Of a stretch of DNA of 64,000 nucleotides, positions 1-10,521 are shown one piece after another; position 1 is the stretch's first letter; each line of letters opens with the position of its first letter. The stretch is taken from contig NC_091247.1 of assembly GCF_042477335.2 (NCBI RefSeq), positions 18,028,501 through 18,092,500 on the forward strand, written 5' to 3'. The position numbers and the translations under genes are program-made. The notes beneath the pieces are model-generated. The model had not been told where the DNA came from and ran no database searches. It was given only the letters and a program-made list of their open reading frames with translations. Source of the stretch: Ovis canadensis (Eukaryota > Chordata > Mammalia > Artiodactyla > Bovidae).

Positions 1-345
1 GAAAACCTCTGCTGGCAGCTGCTAGTGGACTCGCATGAGCAGTTGAGGTGTTGTCGGGTCATAGCAGTAACAGCCCAGGAGGTCAAAGTTTCAGAATTCT
101 TCGCACCACAGGAGCCACGTGCATTGGAGGTTCCGATGGACCAGGCATGAAACGGCTCTCACATTCCCGTGACTACACTTAGTCATGGGGCCACACCTGA
201 CTGCCAGGAGGACATGAGAGGAGTCAGCTGTGTGTCCAGAAAGAAAAGGAAACAGCCCTGGTGCAAAATGAAAATACAGGGGCCCAGGCTCATGGTTTCT
301 AAAAATTTCAAAACAGTGACACGGAGCATTAAACCAGGTGGAGCT
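1..345. other. Single-copy or very old repeat-like DNA
   Basis: No coding gene is recognised. The stretch at about 205-335 reads like a decayed mammal-wide interspersed repeat (a segment ending in a GCATTAAACC-type motif), but I cannot name the family. The short ORFs on both strands show no domain, and the minus one runs through the reverse complement of the neighbouring A-rich tail. Confidence 0.3.
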
Positions 346-426
346 ATACGGCAGAAATGAACACAACATTGTAAAGCAACTGTACTCCAATAAAAGTAGA
401 TAGATAATGTTTAAAAAAAAAAAAAA
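346..426 (+). mobile_element. L1 LINE 3' end with poly-A tail
   Basis: The sequence matches the terminal 80 bp of ruminant L1 3' UTRs: an ACACAACATTGTAAA motif, then CTCCAATAAAA containing the AATAAA poly-A signal, then a run of A. It is a 5'-truncated retrotransposon tail with no coding capacity. Confidence 0.8.
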
Positions 427-1767
427 CAGGTGCAGGACCCTTCCACGTAGGCTCAGGGCCACAGCACACATTGTGGGACATGAACTTGGTCCTGGGTGGA
501 GTAGGCGCTCATTAAAGGGCAGGTGGCATCATCTCTGTTTCTTGGCTCCTAATGGTACCCACAGACCATGACGCATGTCCTCCCATTAGCATCCTATTTT
601 GTGCTGCTTTTCCTAGTAGCTCCTTGAAATAAAGTGGGATTCTTCTAGCATTACAGCAGAAAAGCTAGATCCCTGAGGCAGTTTAAGTGCCTTGAATCAC
701 ATTACCAAACTGATTCGAAACATTCAGAGTAACACACTGTCAAGAAAAAGAAAGCACCCAGACTTGAAGGTTCGATGTGGCTTTGAAAAAAGCAGCTCCA
801 ATTAGTTTGCAAATCGGGTTAAATTTCTGGCCTACTCTCTTCGACAGTGACTCCTAAAACTACAACTTAATGGCGCTCTGAACAGTTGCGTTTTTGTTGG
901 GTGGTAGTATAAAAGTGCACAGAATAACTCTCTGCTGAAATCAAGAAGCCTCTGGCACCACCTGAACCAAGCTCGTTTGTCTGTTTTAAAGCAATTGCAT
1001 TTGGCCTTGTACACTGTGATTCTTGTTGGCATCACCCTAGGATGCAAGCGTGAGATTATTCGGCCATGGCACTTAGGCCCATGGCCAGGACGGCCTATGA
1101 GCCCATCACGGCTTTAGCTGCTAGCAATGCAGCCACACCCACAGTAGCCTCCCTTCCAGCCGGCCCTCCTCGGCCACAGCAGAGGTTTCCAGAAAGGGGG
1201 AAGGCCAGGCACACAGATGGCAGCTTCTGCACACTGAGCATCCAGGAGGGAACCAGCAGCAAAGGGAGGGCCACAGTAGGCCCTGAGCTCCCAGGTAACA
1301 TCTGGACTTCATCTTCATCCACGCCCTACATTGCCGGGGCAAAGAGGAAGAGGAGCCAGAGCGGAGGAGGAGGCTTTAGCCTTCTCTCGAGGGCATCATC
1401 CCCTCACTGAGGGGGTGAGATTGTATCTGCAGCTGTTTACTGTGTCAGCCAACCATGCCCAGAGTAGGAGGCCGTGGTCCAGCCACGCAGCCATGAGGAG
1501 AGTGGATGCAGAAGATTCTAAGAACTGGCCGGCAGCCTCCTCCACTTCCGCTATGAAGAGAGGACAGTGACAACAGTTCTGCCCACCCTGAGACGGAGAG
1601 CCCTTTCCATGACCCCTTCTCTTTCTCAGCACAAAGAGACCCCACTTGCCCCACCTGGCAACAAAATGTTAGTACTTATTTATTCTATTTTCTTATATAA
1701 ATTAATCCAAAGCTCTAAGAAGTGAATGGGGAAAATTATCTTGGATCCATTTATCAGATGAGAAAGT
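427..1767. other. Single-copy DNA; 780-1050 looks conserved
   Basis: No repeat or exon is recognised. The part at 780-1050 is AT-rich and non-repetitive, with a CCAATTAG homeodomain-type site near 797 and an AATTGCA motif near 990, as in many conserved non-coding elements. From about 1,040 to 1,640 the DNA is GC-rich and holds overlapping ORFs of up to 114 codons on both strands, with no recognisable domain and low-complexity Ser/Gly/Pro composition. Confidence 0.4.
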
Positions 1768-1975
1768 AAAAGAAAGTTATTCAGTCGTGTCCGACTCTTT
1801 GTGACCCTGTCGACTGTAGCTTACCAGGCTCCTCCGTCCATGGGATTCTCCAGGCAAGAACACTGAAATGGGTTGCCATTTCCTTCTCCAGGATATCTTC
1901 CCTACCCAGGGATCGAACCCAGGTCTCCCACATTGCAGGCAGACACATTCCCTTCTGAGCCACCAGGGAAGCCCT
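1768..1975 (-). mobile_element. Bov-tA SINE, near full length
   Basis: Read on the minus strand it starts with the tRNA-like head GGGCTTCCCTGGTGGCTCAG, carries the pol III B-box GGTTCGATCCC, and continues into the BovA body ending in TCGGACACGACTGA. The 208-bp length is typical of an intact element. Confidence 0.93.
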
Positions 1976-2137
1976 ATCAGATGAGGAAATATACCCAAAC
2001 ACAGGTATATTTGTTATGTATACAAATATATATAACACATGCGCACAGAAACACAGATGCACACCAATTACAGGGCACTTCCTGCATGGCAGGGACAGCA
2101 CGAAGCTCACATCACATCTCAATTACATTCCTGCTGG

Positions 2138-2272
2138 TGGTACTGCTGTCCCCATTGTACAGATGAGGAAAGTAAGGCTCTTAGAGGCAGGAGGTCCACG
2201 TACACAAGTGGAACTGGGAGCCAGCACAGAGTTAGCTGAACCCGGAACCCATGCTGTCCACTGCTCCTGGGA
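2138..2272 (+). mobile_element. MIR SINE fragment
   Basis: The MIR core is visible as CCCCATTGTACAGATGAGGAAAG followed in degraded form by the AGAGG, ACAC and GAACC blocks in family order. It is old and diverged, with the 5' third missing. Confidence 0.65.
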
Positions 2273-2509
2273 CAGCAGAGGGACGATGGCTCTTCCAGGC
2301 TTGGGACCGAGGCTCACACAAGTCCGTCTCTGCCTCTCTGTCTCCCTGAGAAAACCTGCAGCATCAACAATGGGGGAGCTGATGAGCAGGGGAGCCGACC
2401 TGAGGGGTCCCCCACAAAGGAGACCTGGGGCAACGCAGCCTGCATTCTCGGCAGCAGAATGATCTCATGAGCTTCTGTTACCTTCTGTTGCTTGAATCAT
2501 TATAAAGTG

Positions 2510-3105
2510 TCTTTTAGGTTAAACATGTTTATTCTAAAAAGTTAGGGGGAAATAGAGTATTATGAAAAAGAAAATTACGTTATTGTCTCATTACTCGTGT
2601 ATAGCCACTGTCCATATTCCTGTGCATTGTCGTTCGTCTGTTTTTATGATACACACAGCACACACACATGTAAATATAGGCTGTATATAAATGTATGATT
2701 TTACCTCATTAGGCACACACTATACCTACAGTCATGCAACAGTTTAACTCTAACATTGCAAGGTAAACATCTCCCTGTATCCTTAAATACACATCAGTGT
2801 GACTTGAATGGGCTTAAACTATTTTATTATATATGTGAAAACACCAGGATTGATTTAATTCTTCCTCTATTTTGGACATTAAGGTTGTTCATTTCCAATT
2901 TTACCCGTAGTCTAGGGAGATACATTTTAAGACGAAATCCTGGAACACAGATCTCTATAAGCATATCGAAATAGTTCCTGAGCATAAATTCCTCGGAGTT
3001 AAAATGCTGAGCAAAAGGCTGTGAACATTTTTAAGACTCCTGATCAATATTGCCAAATCGCTCTCTAGGAAGGCATTACCAAGTCATGCTATCTTTGTCG
3101 GTGGC
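2510..3105 (-). mobile_element. Old L1 (L1M-type) 3' region, antisense
   Basis: The plus strand shows the antisense of an ancient L1 3' UTR: a GTTGTTCATTTCCAAT motif, then ATAAATTCCTCGGAGT, then ACATTTTTAAGACTCC and ATTGCCAAATCGCT, all in family order. There is no open frame. The 5' limit at about 2,510 is uncertain. Confidence 0.65.
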
Positions 3106-3677
3106 TTAATGAGTTGAGTTTGGATTTTACATATGAAAGAGGGAATTTTCAGTTGGCGGAGCTAAGGCCCAGCCTGCTTCACACTTCCCTACAGGCATAC
3201 ATCCACACCCGTTTGCATCCACGGACGCGCAGAGGGTGGCACTTTGTAAGGAGGTGCTTAGGGGTGGGAGGGTGGGAGGGGTCAAGAGGAGGATCAAGGG
3301 GACCACGTAGTATCCTCCTCACTGTCCTGGGGTTTTGCCCCAAAAGGAGAGGAGCCTGCAGAACAACCTACTGGATCCCAGGGAGGATGCGGAGCCAGGC
3401 GGTGTGCCTCAGACCCGGGGATCCCTGGGAAGAGACCATCCACTCATCTGTGTCGGCAGTAAACCCAGGACCTGCTGGCCCTCCTGCAGGCTGGAAGCTT
3501 GGGGCACCCCGGAGGTAGCACCCTGCTCTGACAGTGGCCTTCTCCAGGCCAACAATGATAGCAGTAAGATGCCAGCCCATTCATTCGTGGGCAGCAGCCC
3601 TGGGTGGAAGAGGCCAGGGATCTCATGTGACCTGGTCCTTGGGCAATTTCGGGGGAACATCAGAAATAACTGGGTAC
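3106..3677. other. Single-copy DNA without recognised features
   Basis: The stretch is moderately GC-rich. Overlapping ORFs of 60-183 codons exist, but the longest (3335-3886) runs straight into the SINE at 3691, and none contains a recognisable motif. I see no gene here. Confidence 0.4.
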
Positions 3678-3690
3678 TCTCTGGGAGAAA

Positions 3691-3896
3691 GGGCTTCCTT
3701 GATGGCTCAGTGGTAAAGAATCTACTTGCAAGGCAGGAGACCTGGGTTCATTCGCTGGGCTGGGAAGATCCCTGGAGAAGGATATGGCAACCCACTCCAG
3801 TACTCTTGCCTGGAAAATCCCATGGACAGAGGAGCCTGGTGGGCCACAGTCCACGAGGTCACAAAGAGGCAGACACGACTGAGTGACTGACACTTT
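3691..3896 (+). mobile_element. Bov-tA SINE with target-site duplication
   Basis: The order is tRNA-like head, BovA body, then a T-rich tail. The 12-bp direct repeat TCTCTGGGAGAA flanks it on both sides (ending at 3689 and starting near 3898), which proves insertion by target-primed reverse transcription. The B-box is mutated (GGTTCATTCGC). Confidence 0.95.
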
Positions 3897-3909
3897 TTCT
3901 CTGGGAGAA

Positions 3910-4340
3910 GGCTTATCCTATCACTCAGGTCGCAGCTCTCAGACCAACAGACAATGGAATTAGACATTCATAACTTTTCCCATTATTTTTAAGCATTGGA
4001 TTGGTTTTTCACAGCAGGAATCCATTCATTCATCCTCGTACTGGAAAGCTAAACTGCACGCATCTGAATGGTGGCCTCCCAGGCTCCATTAACCTTAGTG
4101 GGGAATGAAACCCAGGAGATGGAAAACTCTGACTCCTGGCTCACAGGCTCAATCCCAAACAAAATCTCTACCAGGGTCACCTATGTGTAACAGCTCAGTC
4201 TGGCTAAGACCCTCACAAGTTAGCAGCCAGAAGAAGAATATGGTCCTCCGAGTGGATTACAGTCAGAGGGAGGACAAGCTGAGCAAAAGTCAGAATTAGC
4301 GTTTCAGTTCCCACCTCTCTAAAAATGTAATTGTCTATTT
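3910..4340. other. Single-copy DNA without recognised features
   Basis: About 430 bp of ordinary non-repetitive sequence between two SINEs. No ORF over 64 codons, no motif and no RNA gene signature is seen. Confidence 0.4.
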
Positions 4341-4353
4341 AAGAAAGCTTTTT

Positions 4354-4586
4354 GGCTTCCCAGGTGGCCGAGTGGTAAAGAATCCACCTGCCAGTACAGA
4401 AGACACAAGAGATGTGAGTTGCAGCCCTGGGTGGGGAAGATCCCCTGGGGTAGAAAGTGGCAACCCTCTCCAGTTTTCTTGCCTGGAAAATTCCATAGAC
4501 AGAGGAGGGCTGCAGTCAATGGGGCAGCAAAGAGTTGCATACAACTGAACGACTGAACACACACACAGACACACACACACACACAC
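4354..4586 (+). mobile_element. Diverged Bov-tA SINE with (AC)n tail
   Basis: The tRNA-like head is followed by a BovA body and a CA microsatellite of about 28 bp grown from the tail. Flanking direct repeats AAGAAAGCTTTTT (4341-4353) and AAGAAAACTTTTT (4587-4599) differ at one base and fix both ends. An extra segment in the head (near 4400-4415) disrupts the B-box. Confidence 0.92.
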
Positions 4587-4859
4587 AAGAAAACTTTTTG
4601 CCTTGTTATCAGAAATTAGCAAATGGAAATGTGTTTCCACTCCGGAGATGTGTTGAGAGTTAACAAATAGAGCATCACATAATAGAATAAGTCTAATCAA
4701 TATTTCCATCTCTGAAAGTCACATGACTTATCCTTAAAGTGATATGCTTTAGAAGAAAAGTCCAAATAACCACAATTCTTATTTGTCATCATCAAATTGT
4801 TTTTTCTCCTATAAACCTCAGTCAGCACTTACCCTACAAGTAACATTAATAACTGCTCC

Positions 4860-4983
4860 TGCTGCTGCTAAGTCGCTTCAGTCGTGTCCGACTCTGTGCG
4901 ACCCCGTAGACAGCAGCCCACCAGGCTTCCCGGTCCCTGGGATTCTCCAGGCAAGAGCACTGGAGTGGGTTGCCATTTCCTTA
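4860..4983 (-). mobile_element. BovA monomer SINE
   Basis: On the minus strand the sequence ends in a CTTAGCAGCAGC tail after the body TCGGACACGACTGAAGCG, as in BovA2. Only one of the two monomers is present. Confidence 0.88.
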
Positions 4984-5009
4984 CTCTCTACTGATTATCA
5001 AACTGTATT

Positions 5010-5195
5010 ACTTGAATGGCTTAGCTCATTTAATCCTTACACATCTGTGATGTGGGGAATATTATGAAATCCCTTTCACAGATGAGACGGCTGAGGTCAA
5101 GTAGCCTGTCCAGTTTCCGATGTTTAGTAACTTACTCAGACCGGCCTTGCCTGACTCCAAGTCTTACAGGCTTAAATCTTATGTGCACCAAGCAT
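5010..5195 (+). mobile_element. MIR SINE
   Basis: The family order is kept: CTCATTTAATCCTTACA, then TTTCACAGATGAGACGGCTGAGG, then a degraded CAAGTAGCC...CTTGCCTGACTCCAAG end. It is an ancient mammal-wide element. Confidence 0.7.
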
Positions 5196-5394
5196 TTGCA
5201 CCCACAGGATCAAGAGTTACTGAGTGCATATTCCCTCATAGGTACTTTATATGTCATATCTAGAATCCAGCCAATTTCATCCTTTTAAGTAAGGAAAACA
5301 AAGTCAGGACCGAGACCCAAAGCCTGCTTCCTGCCCTTTGGGGCCATTCTACTCCTCCAGGCCTGCATGGAAAAACCACCCTGTGGGACAGGGG

Positions 5395-5505
5395 GTGCTT
5401 TTTAAATGCTGATGCCCAGAGATTCTGATCCCATTGGTTCAGGGGGCCCAGGACTTCTGCATTATTTTAAACAGTCTTCAAAAGATTCGAATAGTCCACT
5501 GGGTA
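5395..5505 (+). mobile_element. MER5A-like hAT DNA transposon fragment
   Basis: The central MER5A block is recognisable: AAATGCTGATGCCCAGAGATTCTGAT, then a GGTTCAGGGGGCCCAGG stretch, then TGCATTATTTTAAACA. The terminal inverted repeats are not preserved. This family is non-autonomous and encodes nothing. Confidence 0.6.
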
Positions 5506-5509
5506 GAGG

Positions 5510-7170
5510 GCTAATCACCACTGGTCCTTTCCTTCCTTCCAAGTCTGCTCTGCGTGGTCATGGGCTCTGGGCCCTGCGTTTAGCCCGAATCCTGCCCCCC
5601 AGGGGCTGCCAGGTGGTGAGGGGGCTGATGAGGAAGCAGAAAAGCACAAGGAGCCTGAGAAGTTTCCCAGCGAGGGCCTCCAGCGTGCCAGGGAGGCTAG
5701 AGGAGAGAGACTGGAGGAAGGAGGCTTCAGGGAAGTCAGGAGAAGGTTCATGGAGGAGGGACTTTAAGATGAGTGAGAGAGAGTGGAGAAAAGGAATCTG
5801 CCCACTGTAGCATCTCCTCTTCTCTTTACTGCCAAGGGGGATGAGAAAGCACCTCCCACCAGAGAGGCAGCCGTCTCTGCTGGCCCCCTCGGCCCTGCCG
5901 GGCCCAAGGACGACCCACATCTACCCACCAACCCAGAGGAGCCGCGGCCCCAGCCCGACTGTCTGGGAGACGAACTCAATCAGGCGAGACGCACGGAGTT
6001 CAATTTCCACTTCAGCTCTAAAGAGCGAAATGGGGATCTGGGTGGAAGTAAGATTGTCGGCGATTTTTCATTCTAATTGGGAAACTCACCCAGAGAGGCT
6101 GCAAGAGCCGAGATAATCAATCTCCAGTACCGAGTGTCAGGGCAGCCTTCCCATCTCATCCCACGGGGATGGAGCAGAACTCCCGAGAGGCCCCGACGGA
6201 GAGGGGGGTCACGGGAAGCCCCCTTCCCACAGACTAGTTGCCACTGCCAGAAAAAAAAAAAAAAAACAGGGCAACATCCCCACAGCTTCTCAAGGTCCAA
6301 ATCAATCACCTCCATCTCAATTCCCTTTTCTCATCAAACCCCAGCGGTGAACCGGCCCGGCCTCATCAGAATTCTGCAGCAAGGGCTCCGAGACTACAGG
6401 AATTGAGAACTAGGTCACCCCGCAGGGAGGGAAGGTGGCTGTGTGGTTTCATCTAACTAGGTGGCTGGAAAGCCCCCAGGCCCCAGTTCTCTCCTGAGTC
6501 ACCAGATCTCTGTCAAGTGGCCGATTTGCAGAATCCGAAATTTGTTCTTATGGATAAAGAGCACGGGGTGAAGAAGGAGCACAGACCGTTGCTGAAATCA
6601 GATCTGATCATTCAGGGACGATTTCCTGGGTGCTTTGTCGACACCCCTCACCAAAGGGAACAAAGCCAAGGGACACTCGGCCCCAGCCAGTGGCTCTGGT
6701 TGAAAAGAGCTCAAATCCCTGCTGGGCACAGAAGCAGGTTGGCTGTGAGCGGTGCAAGGCTGGGGTGCTGGGGGTGGGCAGGGCAGGCAGAGAGAGCCTC
6801 CGTCCATGATGCTTAGGCCCAGATGAGGGTGAAGAATGAGGAGGGATTTCTCCAGATTAATAAACTCACTGGTATCCCACCCACCCCACCCCCCATTTGG
6901 TAAGAAAAGTAAGACTCTGGGAGAGCAAGCATCAGCTCTGAGGCCACAGGAGTACCGGCCTCTCCCTAGAACCTGTGCGCTCGGTGTCTCACCCCAGACC
7001 CCCAGAGCACAAGGAGGAGAACACAGGTTTGTGCTGTGGAGACCAAAGGTTAGAGATGAAGTCATGAGTGGGCATGAGGTCACCCAGAATTGCAGAATGA
7101 ATGGAAAAGGTGATCAGGCTGGAGTCCTAGATTCCCACCACCACCTGGGGATATGGAGAAGAGAAAAAGT
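5510..7170. other. 1.65-kb repeat-free single-copy block
   Basis: This is one of the longer stretches without any transposon. Part of it (5960-6130) has the mixed, motif-dense look of conserved non-coding DNA, for example CTAATTGGGAAACTCACC and GAGATAATCAATCTCC. There is an A18 run near 6250. ORFs up to 161 codons occur in several overlapping frames without domains, so I call no gene. Confidence 0.4.
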
Positions 7171-7180
7171 TCTCTAAGGG

Positions 7181-7369
7181 TGAGTGTGCTCAGTCGTTCA
7201 GTCATATCTGACTCTTTTGGACCCCCTGGACTGCAACCACCAGGCTCCTCTGTCCGTGGGATTCTCCAGGCAGGGATATTTGAGTGGGTTGCCATTTCCT
7301 CCTCCAGGGGATCTTCCTGACCCAGGGATTGAACTCATGTCTCCTGTGGCTCCTGAATTGGGAAGCCCT
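7181..7369 (-). mobile_element. Bov-tA SINE with target-site duplication
   Basis: On the minus strand a damaged tRNA-like head precedes an intact BovA body. The 10-bp repeat TCTCTAAGGG occurs at 7171-7180 and 7371-7380. Most of the B-box region is altered. Confidence 0.93.
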
Positions 7370-7629
7370 CTCTCTAAGGGAACTCAGAAGAAATAAATAG
7401 AAGGAAAGCCATCCCTTATTCATTTTTACTGAGAAACAGCCTGGTTTCCTATGAATTTCTATTCCCGAAGAGTTTCTTTACACTTCAGAAGTGAAAATCC
7501 CTACCCAGGCCAGAACCCGAAACAGGACTAGAGCAGGGGCAGAAAGTGAGAGATGGTCTCTACCTGATCTGATCAAGGAAGGCTTCCTGGAGGAGGAGAA
7601 CAGTGTTTCTTCTGAGCTAACACCCGTAA

Positions 7630-7843
7630 GGGCTTCCCAGGTGGCTCAGCAGTGAAGAATCCGACTGCCAATGCAGGAGATGCGTGTTCGATCCGCGGGT
7701 CGGGAAGATCCCCTGGAGAAGGAAATGGCAACCCACTCCAGTATTCTTGCCTGGAGAATCCCATGGAGGGAGGAGCCTGTTGGGCTATAATCCATGGGGT
7801 CACAAAAAGTCAGATACAACTTGGTGACTGAATGACAACAATG
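7630..7843 (+). mobile_element. Bov-tA SINE, full length
   Basis: The head, the B-box-like GTTCGATCCG and the BovA body are in order, and the tail carries short GACAA repeats. No convincing target-site duplication was found at the left edge. Confidence 0.92.
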
Positions 7844-9451
7844 ACAAGGCCTGTATGTAGGAGAACTCATGGAGCGGAGCGGGACAGTTGCTTTGAAATA
7901 AGACATAAGTGGATTTAGAATGTGGCAAAAATCAATGTTGTATATGTGAGATTTTGGAGGTAGCCTCACATGGGTAAATACCCTAAAGAAAAATGATGTG
8001 GAACACTGCTTATAAGTGGTTTTCATGAGGTCATGACTTTTATTGGATCATGAAATATTGAGCCGTTCTCTTTAATTTGCAAAAGAAAATTCAGGAGATG
8101 ACACAGAAACACATCAAGGGAAGTTTGTCTGTTTGTTCCATTAAAATATTACCTGCCAGAGGAAAGCATGTATTATAATTATTACCCTTGCTCAATGCAT
8201 GCTAAATATCTCCACGTGGCCAGTGGTTTATTTTCCCTTCAACTTCTCTGCTGTTATTTCAGCTATTTCAGAGAAATCAGCTCAAGCAAGTCAGTTTGAA
8301 GTTTAAAGAAATAAGACTTGGCCTCAGAGATAAATAGTATCATTGCCGCCGATTTCATTGTTTCAAATACAAGATTTTATTTTGAGAAGAAAGTTTAATT
8401 AACCAGAGGTGGATCACTAAATTCTTTGACTTTAAAATCGTACTTTCTGCAAGATTTCACCTGTGAAATTCGCAGCCTTTAATTACTGCCTCACATCTTA
8501 AAAGGGAGAACCTTTCTTCTGAGTGGCTAATAACATTATTATCAGAGGTAATTACAGACCCGGGGTCTGCGGTCCATCGCATCATAATGCATGGGCCACA
8601 TCACTCTGGTTTTTGAACTCTGAAAGTAATTTGTTAGGGAAACACTTTCTCCCCTACCCTGAAACAGTGTTGATGTTCTGGATCTGCTGTTAATTTCTGT
8701 TCTTTTATCTTTTTAAAAAAGGGGTGAGGTGGGGGAGAAACATTTAGAAATCAGTCCTTTACTGGATGAATTTCTTCACTTCCCAGAAAGCAAGAAAACA
8801 ATTGTTTCCTGTAATTGGACAGTTTGATTGGAGGCAGGTGGTGCTGAGCTGAGGAAACTGGAGCCACAAAGCCAATTTTGGCTTCAAGCACATTTCCTTG
8901 CGTTTTCAACTCCGGCAGCACAACATGGAAATTGGCTCCACAAAAGCCGACTATAAATTTAGTTCCCATCTCTGTGACTAGCACCTTATCAGCCATGAAG
9001 CGCTTTAGCAACTGGGGCCAGTGTGCGCATCCGACAGGATTGCAGCACTGCCCTGAGACACCCCGGCCTTCATTTCTCCGGCCGGTCCTTGCTGCCACAA
9101 AGCAGAAATTCATGAACGCTTCTGGAAGCATCGTGTGCCATCGTGTTTAACACACGGGGATATTTTCTGCTTCTGGGTTCACTGACCTTCGTGTTGCTCA
9201 CGTTGCATTATCTTGAGTTACTATTTGCTTTCAATATTTTGGAGTAACAGGGCGTGTTATCCACAGGTTTGTAATGGGACCACAGATTACAAACATCAGT
9301 CCAGAGAAAGGGCCAAAATCAGAGGCATGGAGGATTCGCGGGAGCCGTCTATGACTCCTCTGCTGCTTCCCATCCAAATGTCCCCCAGCCTTTCCCTTGT
9401 TTTTCTTCCCCCACCCCGCCTACAGCAGCTGACAAGCAATAGTCCTTCGCA
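7844..9451. promoter_or_regulatory. Candidate conserved regulatory block
   Basis: About 1.6 kb contains no transposon that I can recognise, although most of the window is saturated with SINEs. Three TAATTA homeodomain cores lie within 160 bp (8396-8401, 8480-8485, 8549-8554). A head-to-head SOX-type site AACAATTGTTT sits at 8798-8808, and a GATA-type CTTATCAG near 8982. Function as an enhancer is inference; no coding exon is evident, and the 126-codon minus ORF at 8751-9131 has no known domain. Confidence 0.4.
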
Positions 9452-9562
9452 GACAGAAGCTGCGGCTCAGAGAGGTGAATTGCTTTGACCCGGGTCACAC
9501 AGGAAGTTAGGAACAGAGAAGTAATGAGCTGAGAATCTAACTTCCCAGCCCACTGCTTCAAG
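9452..9562 (+). mobile_element. MIR SINE fragment
   Basis: The 3' part of MIR is visible: GCTCAGAGAGGTGAATTGC, then GGGTCACACAGGAAG, then GAATCTAACTTCC and a CCACTGCTT terminal block. Confidence 0.7.
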
Positions 9563-10283
9563 TACATATTTCTCTATTAATTTCCTCCCTGCTGAAAATC
9601 CATAATTCAAAACAGTCATGTTTAAGCAACTGGACACAGTAACAGGATGGGGTTGGCGGTGAAGAAAGGCAAGAGGAAATTTATCGGATGAGTCCATCCA
9701 ACCATTGTCCTTTGTATATTCTACGTATTAAATCAGTTACTTCAAAGCTCCACTCATTTTGTCACTAATTTCTGGCCGTGCTTAAGTTTTCTTAAAAAAA
9801 ATGTCAATCTGATGGTTACATAAATTTTAATCTCCTTATTTATTTTTAGTAGTCGCAAATAATCTCTTCTAATCCTAAGTAAATTAATGGCTTAAATAAC
9901 CTCACTCCCAAATAAATTTCACCTGTCAATCTACATATCTGTATAGAATTATTTTACCAAAAAAAAAAACCAGATTGCAAAGTTTGCTTAGCACCTTGGA
10001 ATTATAACACTCTTTTCCAAGGTGATTACATCAAAGGAAATACCATTAAATTTTCCTTTCCAAGCTAATGGATACCCATGGTTTAAAGTCTTGACTTCAT
10101 TAATGAGAGTCTCTGAATCTAAACAACAAAGGTTTAAATGCAAACAATGAGTCTCCTCCTCCACTCTGACACTTTCCTTTTTAATACTTGGCTTAACAAT
10201 ATTCTCTAAATGATGGTCTCTAAAGACACTCCAGGAAGAATTAGAGTTGTCCTCTCTCCCAGACTGTTGGAGAAAGAATTCCT
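9563..10283. other. AT-rich single-copy block
   Basis: No repeat family is recognised apart from an A11 run near 9960. Multiple AATTA/TTAAT-type sites and one ATCAAAGG TCF/LEF-type motif (10030-10037) are present. ORFs are absent or tiny. It may extend the candidate regulatory block upstream of it. Confidence 0.35.
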
Positions 10284-10291
10284 CAGCCCTT

Positions 10292-10513
10292 TGCGTGTGT
10301 GTGCGTCGATTCAGTCATGTCCACCTCTTTGCGACCCTGTGGACAGACATATAGTCCACCAGGCTCCTCTGTCCATGGGATTTCACAGGCAAGACTTCTG
10401 GAGTGGGTTGCCATTTCCTTCTCCAAGGGATCTTCCCAACCCAGGTATCGAACCTGTGTCTCCTGCATTGTAGGTGGATTCTTTACCGACTAAGCTACCA
10501 GGGAAGCCCTCCC
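10292..10513 (-). mobile_element. Bov-tA SINE with target-site duplication
   Basis: Full length on the minus strand, with a head ending in a GGTTCGATACC B-box variant. The repeat CAGCCCTT at 10284-10291 and 10514-10521 flanks it. Confidence 0.92.
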
Positions 10514-10521
10514 CAGCCCTT

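Noticed and set aside
1066..1410. 114-codon plus ORF
   Set aside because: Overlaps ORFs in other frames of the same GC-rich patch, has no domain, and shows low-complexity Gly/Ser runs.
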